Assembly: GCA_963601185.1 (NCBI GenBank)
Contig: CAVCEE010000029.1
Span: 1 to 17,558, forward strand
Origin: Limisoma sp963601185
GTDB taxonomy: Bacteria; Bacteroidota; Bacteroidia; Bacteroidales; Muribaculaceae
Reading direction: 5' to 3'
Length of the DNA: 17,558 nt
Shown here: in pieces, positions 1 to 8,484 of the stretch
Layout: the number at the start of each line of letters is the position of its first letter
How positions within the stretch are numbered: position 1 is the stretch's first letter
Notes under the pieces: model-generated
The model's input: only the letters and a program-made list of their open reading frames with translations
Told to the model about the DNA's origin: nothing
Database searches by the model: none
Program-made: the position numbers and the translations under genes

Positions 1-60
1 ACTGCAAATTTATCATTCCTATTTCAGTTTCGGTTTGCCGCTGCAAATCTAAGGTAAATA

Positions 61-91
61 CAAAGATAATACGTTTGCAGCCAATTTCAAA
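61..91 (-). promoter_or_regulatory. Leftward Bacteroidota-type promoter
   Basis: On the minus strand, TTTG (91-88) is followed by a 19-base spacer and TATCTTTG (68-61), a full match to TTTG-N19-TAnnTTTG. Transcription would start a few bases left of 61 and leave the window. The driven gene is not visible. An ATG on the minus strand at 16-14 opens a frame without a stop up to the edge, but only five codons are seen, so it is not called as a gene. Confidence 0.6.
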
Positions 92-192
92 AACAGAATG
101 CCAAATATCGCTAAATGGCGTTGGCGACAGACTCTCCGTATCACCTCAAAATGATTCTAATCCGACAATCTTCTGCTTTTTTGTTGTGTTTT

Positions 193-224
193 TTTGGCGG
201 TACTTAAATTTTAAACTAAATTTG
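193..224 (+). promoter_or_regulatory. Promoter of the DUF349 gene
   Basis: TTTG (193-196), a 20-base spacer and TAAATTTG (217-224) fit the Bacteroidota sigma consensus TTTG-N19/20-TAnnTTTG. The start point would be near 228-232, giving a leader of about 50 bases before the ATG at 279. It is divergent from the leftward promoter at 61-91. Bases 92-192 between them hold no other recognised element. Confidence 0.6.
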
Positions 225-278
225 GGGAAAATATGAATAAACCTGCGCCTTGGTGTGGGGTAACTTAAATCAATCTTT

Positions 279-2099
279 ATGGAATCGTGTGAAAAATCTC
301 TTTGTGAAGAGCAAAACAATAAAGAGATAACCTTGGAGTCGGCAGCCTCTGCTGAGAATTTGAATGAAGTTGGACAACAGACAACGTCAGAAGATAAAAA
401 TGTACCCAAAACGAAAGAAGAACTTGTGGCTACATTGGCTGCGTTGCTGGAACGACCACAAGACGATATTCGGGATGAGGTGGCAAGCATCAAACATGCT
501 TTCTATGCAATTCGCAAAGTTGAACTTAGTGAGGAGAAAACCGCTTTCTTGGAAAAAGGCAACGAAGAGGCGGCTTTTGCTCCAATGCCAAATGCCGAGG
601 AAGAAGAATTTAAGGTTTTGCTTGCAAAATACAAAGAACTTAGAGCCGCACAGCAAGCCGCTTTTGAAGCTGAGCTCCAGAGTAATTTAGAAAGGAAACA
701 ATCCATAATTGCCGAGTTGAAAGCAATTGCTGACGACCCAGACAACATAAACAAGCAATATCAGCATTTCCAACAATTGCAGCAAGATTTCAAGGCTGTC
801 GGTGCTGTGCCTCCGACAGAAGACCGTGGAATTTGGAAAGAATACCAGACCGTGGCTGAGAATTTCTACGATTTGTGGAAGATAAACAAAGAATTGCGTG
901 ACTATGACTTTAAGAAAAATCTTGAGGCGAAGCAAGCCCTTTGTGAAGAGGCGGAGAACTTGTCGTCGGAGAAAGATGTTATTGCCGCATTCACCAAATT
1001 GCAGACGCTCCACAACAAGTGGCGTGAGATTGGTCCAGTTGTGAAGGAACTGCGTGAGGAATTGTGGAATCGGTTTAAAGAAGCGTCAACTGCTGTAAAC
1101 AAACGGCATCAGGCATTCTTTGAGGACAGAAAAGAGAAAGAAAAGGAAAACGAAGTAGCAAAGACGGGTATATGCGAAGAGGCAGAAGCCATTGATTTGC
1201 AGGCGTTGAATACTTATCAGAAATGGGATGATGCGACAAAGACAATCATCGCATTGCAGGATAAGTGGAAGACTTTGGGCTATGCCTCAAAGAAAGTAAA
1301 CAACGAATTGTTTGCACGTTTCCGCCGTGCGTGTGATGAGTTTTTTGCCAGGAAAGCCGAGTTCTTCAAAACGATGAAAGAAACGTTGTCAGAGAACCTT
1401 GCGAAGAAACAAGAATTGTGTGAACAGGCAGAGAAGTTGAAAGACAGCACTGACTGGAAAAAGACAACAGACCTTTTGGTTGAGTTGCAGAAGAAATGGA
1501 AGGCTGTTGGTCCAGTGCCAAAGAAAGCCGGTGATGCAATATGGAAAAAGTTCATCGCCGCTTGCGACACTTTCTTTGAGAATAAGAGCAAATCGACAAG
1601 CAGCCAGAAGAAAGAAGAGCATACAAACCTAGAAAGCAAAAAGACAGTTGTCGAAAAACTGAAATCAATTGACGAATCATTGTCGAAAGACGATGTGCGC
1701 AAACTTCTGAAAGACCTCTCGGCGGAATTTCAGGCAATCGGACATGTGCCTTATAAGGAAAAAGACAAACTCTACGAAGAGTATAAGTCTGCACTGAATG
1801 CCGCATATGAAAAATTTGACTTGAATGGCAGAAAAGCCAGAATGAACAGTTTTGTGTCGAACGTATCGGAAATGTCGAATGACAAAAACAAACTGTTTAA
1901 AGAGCGTGAACGGCTGTTGCGGCAATATGAGCAGAAAAAGAATGAGGTCAAGACTTATGAAAACAACCTCGGATTCTTCAATGTTACATCGAAGGCTGGC
2001 GGCAATGTCCTGAAAGAGATGGAGAAGCGTATTGCCAAATCTAAGGAGGAACTTGATAGCCTTGCCGAGAAGATTGAACTCATTGACAGTAAATTATAA
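279..2099 (+). CDS. DUF349 repeat protein
   Basis: A 606-residue, highly charged, soluble, largely helical protein made of DUF349 repeats; the family has no well-established biochemical function that I can name. Five copies of the repeat signature (aromatic residue, then a few residues to G and a hydrophobic/Pro pair, then a charged helix) lie near residues 170, 246, 328, 406 and 483, for example WKAVGPVP and WREIGPVV, so the repeat period is about 77-82 residues. The N-terminal 100 residues are acidic and low in complexity, and the last 70 or so look like coiled coil. There is no signal peptide or membrane segment, so it is predicted cytoplasmic. The ATG at 279 follows a well-placed promoter at 193-224. 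The next gene starts 59 bases downstream on the same strand. The family call is firm; the role is unknown. Confidence 0.88.
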   Translation: MESCEKSLCEEQNNKEITLESAASAENLNEVGQQTTSEDKNVPKTKEELVATLAALLERPQDDIRDEVASIKHAFYAIRKVELSEEKTAFLEKGNEEAAFAPMPNAEEEEFKVLLAKYKELRAAQQAAFEAELQSNLERKQSIIAELKAIADDPDNINKQYQHFQQLQQDFKAVGAVPPTEDRGIWKEYQTVAENFYDLWKINKELRDYDFKKNLEAKQALCEEAENLSSEKDVIAAFTKLQTLHNKWREIGPVVKELREELWNRFKEASTAVNKRHQAFFEDRKEKEKENEVAKTGICEEAEAIDLQALNTYQKWDDATKTIIALQDKWKTLGYASKKVNNELFARFRRACDEFFARKAEFFKTMKETLSENLAKKQELCEQAEKLKDSTDWKKTTDLLVELQKKWKAVGPVPKKAGDAIWKKFIAACDTFFENKSKSTSSQKKEEHTNLESKKTVVEKLKSIDESLSKDDVRKLLKDLSAEFQAIGHVPYKEKDKLYEEYKSALNAAYEKFDLNGRKARMNSFVSNVSEMSNDKNKLFKERERLLRQYEQKKNEVKTYENNLGFFNVTSKAGGNVLKEMEKRIAKSKEELDSLAEKIELIDSKL

Positions 2100-2143
2100 T
2101 TTGACAGTGAATTGGTCTATACTAATGAGTGTTGGCATAGACC
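2083..2143 (+). repeat. Short direct repeat and hairpin after the DUF349 gene
   Basis: TTGACAGTAAATT (2083-2095, spanning the last codons) recurs as TTGACAGTGAATT (2101-2113), 12 of 13 bases identical with an 18-base period. It is followed directly by an inverted repeat, GGTCTAT (2114-2120) and ATAGACC (2137-2143), with a 16-base loop and then TTTAATT. The hairpin is AT-rich with a large loop and a poor T-tract, so it is at best a weak terminator; read-through to the next gene seems likely. Confidence 0.35.
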
Positions 2144-2158
2144 TTTAATTGACTATTT

Positions 2159-3541
2159 ATGTTGAAAATAGGCACAAAGGGCAGATATGGATTTCTTGTA
2201 AGTGTGCTTACCACAATGTTCGACTTTATTCTGTTGAGCATCGCCTATTTGTTTGTCTTGTACAATTCTGAAAACGTGGAGCAATTTGGCGAAAAGGTGG
2301 TTTGGGTCTTCGCAAACATATCTTATGCGCCGGCAATTTTGCTCTTTTCTGACATTCACAACAAGCGAGTCTTGTATGCCGATAGGGTGATGATAATCTT
2401 GTTTCAGGTGTTCATTATCCATTTCTTGTCATTTATGGCATTGGTTACAATTTCGGGCTACGACGGAATTGCAGTAAGCGTATATGCAAAATTCTTCATC
2501 TTGTTTTATGCACTTTTGGCAATTTGGTGGATAGTATCCAGGAAAATTGTAAAATTTTTCAGAAGGAGAGGCCTGAATTACCGTCAAATTATTATTGTGG
2601 GATGGAATGGCACGTCAAAGCGCTTGTATGAGGAAATCCAGTCAGATTTAGGATATGGATATCGGGTGGTCGGCATTTTTGACAATGGCTCTCATCCAGA
2701 TATCAAAATTACAGGTCGGTTAGCTGATATTCCACAATTTATGCAGCGACAGGAGATTGATGAAATGTACTGCGCGTTGCCCTCAGAAGAAGCGGAAGTG
2801 GGAGCACTTATCAAATTGGCAGACAATTCGGATGTGGAATTTTTCTATGTGCCGATGATTAGCGGTTTTATGACCACATCGTTTGGTCTTACCTCGTTCG
2901 GCAATATCCCACTTTTGAATTACCGCGTAAATCCTTTGCAACATTTGCACAACAGATGCATAAAGCGATTGTTTGATATAGTTGTGTCCCTAATCGCAAT
3001 AATTCTGGTTTCGGCTACAATTCTGATTCCGATAATCATCGCCATTAAGGTGTCGTCCAAAGGGCCGATACTTTTTAAACAGAAAAGGACTGGGTATAGG
3101 GGACGTGAATTTGTCTGTCTGAAATTCCGCACGATGAAAGTCAATAGTGATGCCGATACAAAACAAGCGACGAAAGATGATCCACGCAAGACAAAAGTGG
3201 GCGATTTCTTGAGAAAGACGAGTCTTGATGAATTACCACAATTTCTGAATGTGTTGTATGGAAATATGTCGGTTGTCGGTCCAAGACCTCACATGATCAA
3301 GCAGACGGAAGAATACCGTAAACTCATAAACCGTTATATGGTCAGGCACTTGATAAAACCGGGTATTACTGGTTTGGCGCAAGTGAGTGGCTATCGAGGG
3401 CAGACAGAGGAACTTTGGCAAATGGAGAAACGTGTGGAGTACGATATGATGTATATTGAAAACTGGACATTCTGGTTGGATATCAAGATTATGATTCGCA
3501 CAATACTCAATGCAATAGAAGGAGAAAAGAATGCATTCTAA
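2159..3541 (+). CDS. Undecaprenyl-phosphate sugar phosphotransferase, WcaJ type
   Basis: A 460-residue integral membrane enzyme of the exopolysaccharide polyprenyl glycosylphosphotransferase family. Members transfer a sugar 1-phosphate (glucose or galactose in characterised ones) from a UDP-sugar to undecaprenyl phosphate, the first step of capsule, exopolysaccharide or O-antigen synthesis at the inner membrane. Four N-terminal membrane segments are visible at about 12-36, 47-64, 76-98 and 110-128, then a Rossmann-like domain starting IIIVGWNG near 144, a fifth hydrophobic segment near 270-297, and the catalytic C-terminal domain with KQKRTGYRGREF, KFRTMK, the acidic pair Asp357-Glu358 in SLDELPQ, and SVVGPRP. 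All core motifs are intact and length is normal. The end overlaps recQ by 11 bases, so the two are translationally linked. No glycosyltransferase cluster is adjacent. Sugar specificity cannot be read from the sequence. Confidence 0.9.
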   Translation: MLKIGTKGRYGFLVSVLTTMFDFILLSIAYLFVLYNSENVEQFGEKVVWVFANISYAPAILLFSDIHNKRVLYADRVMIILFQVFIIHFLSFMALVTISGYDGIAVSVYAKFFILFYALLAIWWIVSRKIVKFFRRRGLNYRQIIIVGWNGTSKRLYEEIQSDLGYGYRVVGIFDNGSHPDIKITGRLADIPQFMQRQEIDEMYCALPSEEAEVGALIKLADNSDVEFFYVPMISGFMTTSFGLTSFGNIPLLNYRVNPLQHLHNRCIKRLFDIVVSLIAIILVSATILIPIIIAIKVSSKGPILFKQKRTGYRGREFVCLKFRTMKVNSDADTKQATKDDPRKTKVGDFLRKTSLDELPQFLNVLYGNMSVVGPRPHMIKQTEEYRKLINRYMVRHLIKPGITGLAQVSGYRGQTEELWQMEKRVEYDMMYIENWTFWLDIKIMIRTILNAIEGEKNAF

Positions 3542-5660
3542 CTCTGATGTCCGCCTTTCGGCGTTGGCTCTATTGAAACGGTTCTATGGATATGACAGTT
3601 TCCGGCCGATGCAGTATGAGATAATTGAGCATACGATGCAGGGGCAAGACAGTCTTGTGCTTATGCCGACAGGAGGGGGAAAATCCATTTGTTTCCAAAT
3701 TCCGGCATTGTTGTCGGACGGCTGTGCCATAGTCATTTCGCCGTTGTTGGCACTGATGAAAGATCAGGTAGACGTGTTGCGGTCGAATGGAATTCCAGCA
3801 GCGGCAGTCAATAGTATGCAGACGGACTCGACCAACAGAGATGTCTTGGAAAAGGTTTTTGCCAAAAAGATAAAGTTGCTGTATATTTCGCCGGAGCGGT
3901 TGCTGTCGGAAGTGGACAAATGGTCAACAAGTTTGAAAATAAGTCTTATTGCAGTCGACGAGGCTCATTGCATTTCTCAATGGGGACATGATTTCCGTCC
4001 GGAATACACGAAATTGTTGTCGTTGAAAGCGAAATTCCCGGGAGTGCCCATTATGGCACTGACCGCGACGGCAGATAAATTGACTCGGGAAGACATCGTA
4101 AAACAGTTGGGCATCGGCAATTCAAGGATGTTTTTGTCGTCATTTGACAGACCGAACTTGTCATTGTCGGTGGTCGCAAATGCAACACGAGCCCAAAAGG
4201 AAGATGCGATATTCGATTTTCTCGACGAGCATCAGCATCAGAGCGGAATCATTTATTGCTTAAGTCGGGCAACAACCGAATCTGTTACTGCATTGTTGCA
4301 GAAGGAAGGTTATAAAGCTGAATGTTACCATGCCGGACTCCGGACCGATGTGCGGCAGGCAGTGCAGCAACGCTTCTTGAATGATGAAACTCAAATCATC
4401 TGTGCAACCATCGCTTTCGGTATGGGGATTGACAAAAGCAATATCCGTTGGGTGATTCACTACAATATGCCCAAGAATCTTGAATGCTACTATCAGGAGA
4501 TTGGACGTGCAGGGCGCGATGGGATGCAGTCGGATACGCTGATGTTCTATTCATACGGTGATGTCGCAACGTTGTCTCATTTTGTGGAAGAGTCAGGCTT
4601 GGTCGACATCAATCGGGAGAAACTTCAGAGAATGCAGGAATACGCCGAGGCAAATGTTTGCAGACGCAGAATACTTTTGAGTTATTTCAACGAGAGGGTT
4701 GACCATAACTGCAATAATTGCGATGTGTGTCGAAACCCTCGCGAGATGATTGACGGAACAACACTGGTGCAGATGGCTTTGAGCGCGATAGCACGAATGA
4801 AGGAATCCGAGCCACAGTCCATCGTAATAGATGTACTGAGGGGTGTGTCTCGCCCCAACATTGTAGCCAACGACTACCATAAGTTGAAAACGTTTGGTGT
4901 AGGGGCGCAATTATCCTATCGCCTATGGTCTGGCTATATGCTTCAGATGCATCAACTGGGTTTGGTTGAGATTGACTACTCGCATGATAATAATCTGAAG
5001 ATTACGCAATATGGATGGGATGTGCTTAAGGGAAAATGCAGTGTGCAACTGGCGAAAGTTTCAGCAGAATACAGGCAAAAGAAATTGACAGGGACAAGGC
5101 GCGTTGTTAAAAACGCATTCGTACCAAGAACCACAGAAGAGAAAATCTCGGAGGAACTGAAGAAGTTCAGATTTGCTGAATCCCAGAAGATAAATATTGC
5201 AAATCACATTATATTGTCAGATAAAACGATTTCGGAGATAGCTTTGGCAAAACCGATGTCGTTTGATGAACTGTCTCAAATATCGGGATTGAGTGATGTG
5301 AAATTGGTGAATTATGGACGGCAGATTATCGGTACGGTTCGTCGAGCAAACGGCTTGACTGCAACGGTTGCAGGACTGTCGGACGATTTGACCTATTTTC
5401 TTGTAGGCAAGGATTATGATATTGAATCTATTGCCAAAATAAAGAAGTGCAAGCCAACAACGATAGCCGGCCAAATAGCGAAAGGCATTCAACTGAGAAA
5501 GATTCCGTCGGAAAGATATTGTGATTTCATCAGTCGTTCAGATTACGAACGGATTGTTAGACGATATTTGAATGGCGAATTTAAAGGAGTCTCCGATTCG
5601 ATGGAAGACCCAATCTCAGTTGTGATTGCATTGGCGATTTACAGAAAGAATAAATCCTAA
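3531..5660 (+). CDS. recQ: ATP-dependent DNA helicase RecQ
   Basis: A 709-residue 3'-5' DNA helicase of recombination and replication-fork repair. Helicase motifs are complete: PTGGGKS near residues 46-52, DEAH at 143-146 followed by CISQWGHDFRPEY, TATA, the IIYCLSR strand, and QEIGRAGRDG near 322-331. A zinc-binding module follows with Cys377, Cys394, Cys397 and Cys400, then an RQC winged helix, an HRDC domain at about 530-610, and a C-terminal helix-turn-helix-like segment at about 615-680. It is longer than E. coli RecQ (about 610 residues) because of that tail, which I recall as usual for Bacteroidota RecQ. The ATG at 3531 lies inside the previous gene and has a good site, AAGGAG, about 6 bases upstream, unusual in this window. 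The SGNH hydrolase gene follows after 17 bases. Confidence 0.95.
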   Translation: MHSNSDVRLSALALLKRFYGYDSFRPMQYEIIEHTMQGQDSLVLMPTGGGKSICFQIPALLSDGCAIVISPLLALMKDQVDVLRSNGIPAAAVNSMQTDSTNRDVLEKVFAKKIKLLYISPERLLSEVDKWSTSLKISLIAVDEAHCISQWGHDFRPEYTKLLSLKAKFPGVPIMALTATADKLTREDIVKQLGIGNSRMFLSSFDRPNLSLSVVANATRAQKEDAIFDFLDEHQHQSGIIYCLSRATTESVTALLQKEGYKAECYHAGLRTDVRQAVQQRFLNDETQIICATIAFGMGIDKSNIRWVIHYNMPKNLECYYQEIGRAGRDGMQSDTLMFYSYGDVATLSHFVEESGLVDINREKLQRMQEYAEANVCRRRILLSYFNERVDHNCNNCDVCRNPREMIDGTTLVQMALSAIARMKESEPQSIVIDVLRGVSRPNIVANDYHKLKTFGVGAQLSYRLWSGYMLQMHQLGLVEIDYSHDNNLKITQYGWDVLKGKCSVQLAKVSAEYRQKKLTGTRRVVKNAFVPRTTEEKISEELKKFRFAESQKINIANHIILSDKTISEIALAKPMSFDELSQISGLSDVKLVNYGRQIIGTVRRANGLTATVAGLSDDLTYFLVGKDYDIESIAKIKKCKPTTIAGQIAKGIQLRKIPSERYCDFISRSDYERIVRRYLNGEFKGVSDSMEDPISVVIALAIYRKNKS

Positions 5661-5677
5661 CATAAAAATCAAATAAA

Positions 5678-6796
5678 ATGAAAAATCGATTGCTCAAAAT
5701 TGCATTGATAGCGATTGCTGCTCTACAGCCGTTTTGCATTAGTGCAGAAGAAAAGGAAAAAGCACCATTGAAATATGTGGATGCCTTGAATTTTAGAATG
5801 ATAAATAAGGGATTCGATGATACGGAAACGCCATATACCCGTTTGCCGGCGTATCTGAAAGACAGCGTGCGCCCTGATTTGTGGAATAGGCAGCAATGTA
5901 GCAGCGGATTGGGCATTCGCTTCGCTACAAATTCGACAAGGGTTGGTGTGCGCTACACAATGTTGTGGAATACACACATGTTCCACATGGCAGATACTGG
6001 TCTGAAAGGAACGGATTTGTATATTCTGACACCGGAAGGCCGCTGGGAATATGTCAACACCAACCGCCCGATTGCAAAAGACGACAAAAAAGAGTGCGAA
6101 AAAATCTTTGTGGAGAATCTCGATGGCAAGACCCATGAATATCTGTTATATCTTCCATTGTACGATGGCGTCACAAAAATGGACATTGCGGTTGACAGCG
6201 TAGCAAAGATTGGCAAACCGAAAGTCGATAGTCCGAGAAAGTCAAAAAAGATTGTGATGTATGGTACAAGCATACTGCAGGGCGGATGCTCGACAAGAAC
6301 CGGAATGGTGGCAACCAATATGATTCAACGAGATTTGAATTGTGAGGTGGTTAATCTTGGCTTCAGCGGAGAAGGAAAGATGGACCAGTGTATGGCTCGG
6401 GCAATGGCAAAAATAAAGGATGCCGACATCTATGTGCTTGATCCGGTGCCTAACTGTACGGAGATGATGTGCGACACACTTACATACGATTTTGTCCGCA
6501 CATTACGTGTGCTTAGACCAAAAGTCCCGATTGTTATGGTTGAAGGACCGATGTATTCGTATGCAAAATATGACAAGTTCTTCAAAGAATATTTGCCTAA
6601 GAAGAATGCCAAGTTCAAGAAGAATTACGACAAACTTGTCGCTGACGGATATAGGGACATCTATTATGTAACCTGTGATGGCTTGGCTGGTTATGACAAT
6701 GAAGGGACGGTCGATGGTATACATTTCACTGATATAGGCTTTCGCCGTTATGCCGACAAACTCATACCGATATTAAAGCCATTGCTTGACAAGTAA
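5678..6796 (+). CDS. Secreted SGNH/GDSL hydrolase with GxDLY N-terminal domain
   Basis: A 372-residue predicted esterase exported to the periplasm or surface. Residues 1 to about 23 form a Sec signal peptide (MKNR, hydrophobic stretch, CISA then EEKE); the Cys lacks a proper lipobox, so signal peptidase I cleavage is favoured. The N-terminal beta domain carries GTDLY, the hallmark of the SGNH_N (GxDLY) family. The catalytic part begins near residue 190: the nucleophile is Ser198 in YGTSI, the glycine block is GFSGEG at 228-233, Asn259 lies in LDPVPN, and Asp346 and His349 sit in DGIHFTDIG. The SGNH set is therefore complete. Relatives are acetyl-esterase-like enzymes acting on carbohydrates or lipids; the substrate here is unknown. 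It starts 17 bases after recQ with an A-rich leader, so co-transcription is likely although the functions look unrelated. Confidence 0.87.
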   Translation: MKNRLLKIALIAIAALQPFCISAEEKEKAPLKYVDALNFRMINKGFDDTETPYTRLPAYLKDSVRPDLWNRQQCSSGLGIRFATNSTRVGVRYTMLWNTHMFHMADTGLKGTDLYILTPEGRWEYVNTNRPIAKDDKKECEKIFVENLDGKTHEYLLYLPLYDGVTKMDIAVDSVAKIGKPKVDSPRKSKKIVMYGTSILQGGCSTRTGMVATNMIQRDLNCEVVNLGFSGEGKMDQCMARAMAKIKDADIYVLDPVPNCTEMMCDTLTYDFVRTLRVLRPKVPIVMVEGPMYSYAKYDKFFKEYLPKKNAKFKKNYDKLVADGYRDIYYVTCDGLAGYDNEGTVDGIHFTDIGFRRYADKLIPILKPLLDK

Positions 6797-6814
6797 GGAA
6801 TATTCGCTGAAAAT

Positions 6815-6849
6815 GATGTAACTTTGCAGGAAGCAAAAGGTATTACATC
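6815..6849 (+). promoter_or_regulatory. Palindrome over promoter and ribosome-binding site of the transporter gene
   Basis: TAACTTTG (6819-6826) is a perfect -7 box, although no TTTG lies 19-20 bases upstream. It sits in a nested palindrome: GATGTAA (6815-6821) pairs with TTACATC (6843-6849), and inside it TTTGC (6823-6827) pairs with GCAAA (6833-6837) around the loop AGGAA. The presumed ribosome-binding site AAAGG (6836-6840) lies in the right arm and the ATG begins at 6851. It may be an operator, or an RNA hairpin hiding the start site in read-through transcripts. Confidence 0.45.
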
Positions 6850-6850
6850 G

Positions 6851-7810
6851 ATGAAATTAGCGGGTTTTATTAAGAATTGGATATTGCCACTCTCGATGCT
6901 CGTGGGAGTGGCAATGTATTTTATTGCTGCAAATGTGCCGATATTGTCTCAACATAGATTGGGATTGCTGAAGGTGGTTAGTATGGTGCAGCCTGTGTTG
7001 ATATTTGCTATGTTGTTTCTGTCATTTTGCAAGGTGAAGATAACGGATATGCGACCTCGGAAATGGCACGCTTGGCTTTTGTTGATTCAAGTGGCACTCT
7101 TTTCAGGTCTGGCAGGAATTGCAATGTTGATACCCTCCGATGCCTATGCTCGGGTGCTGATAGAATCTGCTATGATTTGTCTGATTTGTCCAACTGCTAC
7201 AGCATCTGCCGTAATCGTGAAAAAACTTGGGGGCAGTGCCACGGATGTGACCACATATATCATTTTGATTAATATATTTACGGCTATTATAGTGCCGATA
7301 TTCGTTCCAATGGTGCACCCAAGTGCAGATCAGTCGTTTTTAGTGTCATCGTCACTGATTGTCAGCAAAGTGTTTCCGCTCTTGTTGATGCCATTGGTGT
7401 GTGCGGTGCTGGTGAGAAGATTGCTGCCAAAACTTCATCAGCGGTTACTGAGCTGCTTTAATTTGTCATTCTATATTTGGACAGTGGCATTGGCGTTGGC
7501 TATCGCTGTGACAACGAGAACGATTGTGCACACTCATCTTCCGGTTTTGTATCAATGTGCCATTGCAATTGTGTCGTTGGTTTGCTGCGGTTTGCAATTT
7601 TATGTAGGCAAGCGCATAGGTGCTCATTATGGAGACAGTATCACGGCAGGACAGGCCTTGGGACAGAAAAATACAGTTTTTGCCATTTGGATGGGATTTA
7701 CATTCTTTACACCTATCACATCTATAGCGGGCGGTTTCTATAGTGTTTGGCATAATATCGTAAATTCGTATCAACTTTACTTAAGCAGAAAAGCAAATGA
7801 TGGAAATTAA
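6851..7810 (+). CDS. BASS (bile acid:sodium symporter) family transporter
   Basis: A 319-residue polytopic inner-membrane protein with about nine or ten hydrophobic segments. Family signatures are CPTATASAVIVKKLGG starting at Cys113, followed by a membrane helix, and GQALGQKN near 267-274, which correspond to the two conserved crossover regions of the BASS fold. Relatives carry bile acids or other organic anions, often with sodium; the substrate here cannot be inferred. The longer frame would start with TTG at 6824, but that codon is part of the -7 promoter box, so the ATG at 6851 is chosen; AAAGG lies 10 bases upstream. The 3' end overlaps the AlbA_2-type gene by 14 bases, which suggests coupled translation. 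Confidence 0.85.
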   Translation: MKLAGFIKNWILPLSMLVGVAMYFIAANVPILSQHRLGLLKVVSMVQPVLIFAMLFLSFCKVKITDMRPRKWHAWLLLIQVALFSGLAGIAMLIPSDAYARVLIESAMICLICPTATASAVIVKKLGGSATDVTTYIILINIFTAIIVPIFVPMVHPSADQSFLVSSSLIVSKVFPLLLMPLVCAVLVRRLLPKLHQRLLSCFNLSFYIWTVALALAIAVTTRTIVHTHLPVLYQCAIAIVSLVCCGLQFYVGKRIGAHYGDSITAGQALGQKNTVFAIWMGFTFFTPITSIAGGFYSVWHNIVNSYQLYLSRKANDGN

Positions 7811-8471
7811 AAATTTCAAGGCAATCCACGACAAGGAGTACATATTGGAATTAATAGAGCAGGGGGAGCATGAAAATCAGGATTTCAAGTTCTCCATTTC
7901 GGATTCTCGTAAAATAGCGAGAAGTATATCCGCATTTGCAAACAATTCGGGCGGCAGACTGTTGGTCGGGGTTAAAGACAATGGCAAAATTGCCGGCATA
8001 AGGAATGAAGAGGAATTCTATATGATTGAGCAAGCCGCCGATATGTATTGCAAGCCAGCATACAAAGTAGAACAAACGTTGTATTGTGTTGACGGAAAGT
8101 ATGTGCTGCTTGTCGATGTGCCTGCGGCAGACAAGCGACCTGTTTTGGCTCAGGACGACAATCGTCAATGGCGGACATACTATAGAGTTGATGACGAAAA
8201 CATAGTAGCACCCCCTCTGCTTGTAAAGATTTGGTCATCCAAAAAGACAAAGGGGGTGTTGTTTGAATATTCTCAGAAAGAGGCTGCCGTACTGCAAGTA
8301 ATCTCGCAAAAAGGTATGGCAACACTGCAAGAAATTGAAGTATCCTGCCATTTGTCGAATGCTTCTGCGACGGATATTGCCGTATTCCTTTGCTCGATGG
8401 ATGTAATAGAATGCAAATACATCAACGGAAAATGGCAATTCGTTGTGCCAACGACAGATTTACAGGGGTAA
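7797..8471 (+). CDS. AlbA_2 / Schlafen-type putative nucleic-acid or nucleotide-binding protein
   Basis: A 224-residue soluble protein. Residues about 20-125 match the AlbA_2 (Slfn AlbA_2, formerly AAA_4) domain: GEHENQDFKFS, then SISAFANNSGGRLLVGVKDNGKIAGI, then a beta-rich part ending with a YYRVDDEN segment. Residues about 155-220 resemble a winged helix (EYSQKEAAVLQVISQKG and onwards), which suggests nucleic-acid binding. Such proteins are often annotated as ATP-binding or transcriptional regulators; experimental evidence is thin and related domains in Schlafen proteins are nucleases. Two adjacent ATGs (7797 and 7800) can start it; both lie inside the transporter gene. It converges on luxS with only 13 bases between the stop codons. 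Confidence 0.8.
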   Translation: MMEIKNFKAIHDKEYILELIEQGEHENQDFKFSISDSRKIARSISAFANNSGGRLLVGVKDNGKIAGIRNEEEFYMIEQAADMYCKPAYKVEQTLYCVDGKYVLLVDVPAADKRPVLAQDDNRQWRTYYRVDDENIVAPPLLVKIWSSKKTKGVLFEYSQKEAAVLQVISQKGMATLQEIEVSCHLSNASATDIAVFLCSMDVIECKYINGKWQFVVPTTDLQG

Positions 8472-8484
8472 AGGTCAGAACCTA

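Noticed and set aside
2114..2143. Hairpin after the DUF349 gene as a true terminator
   Set aside because: The stem is short and AT-rich, the loop is 16 bases and the T-tract is poor.
6824..6850. Earlier TTG start for the transporter
   Set aside because: The TTG is the end of the -7 promoter box and the added nine residues are polar and unlike the family N-terminus.
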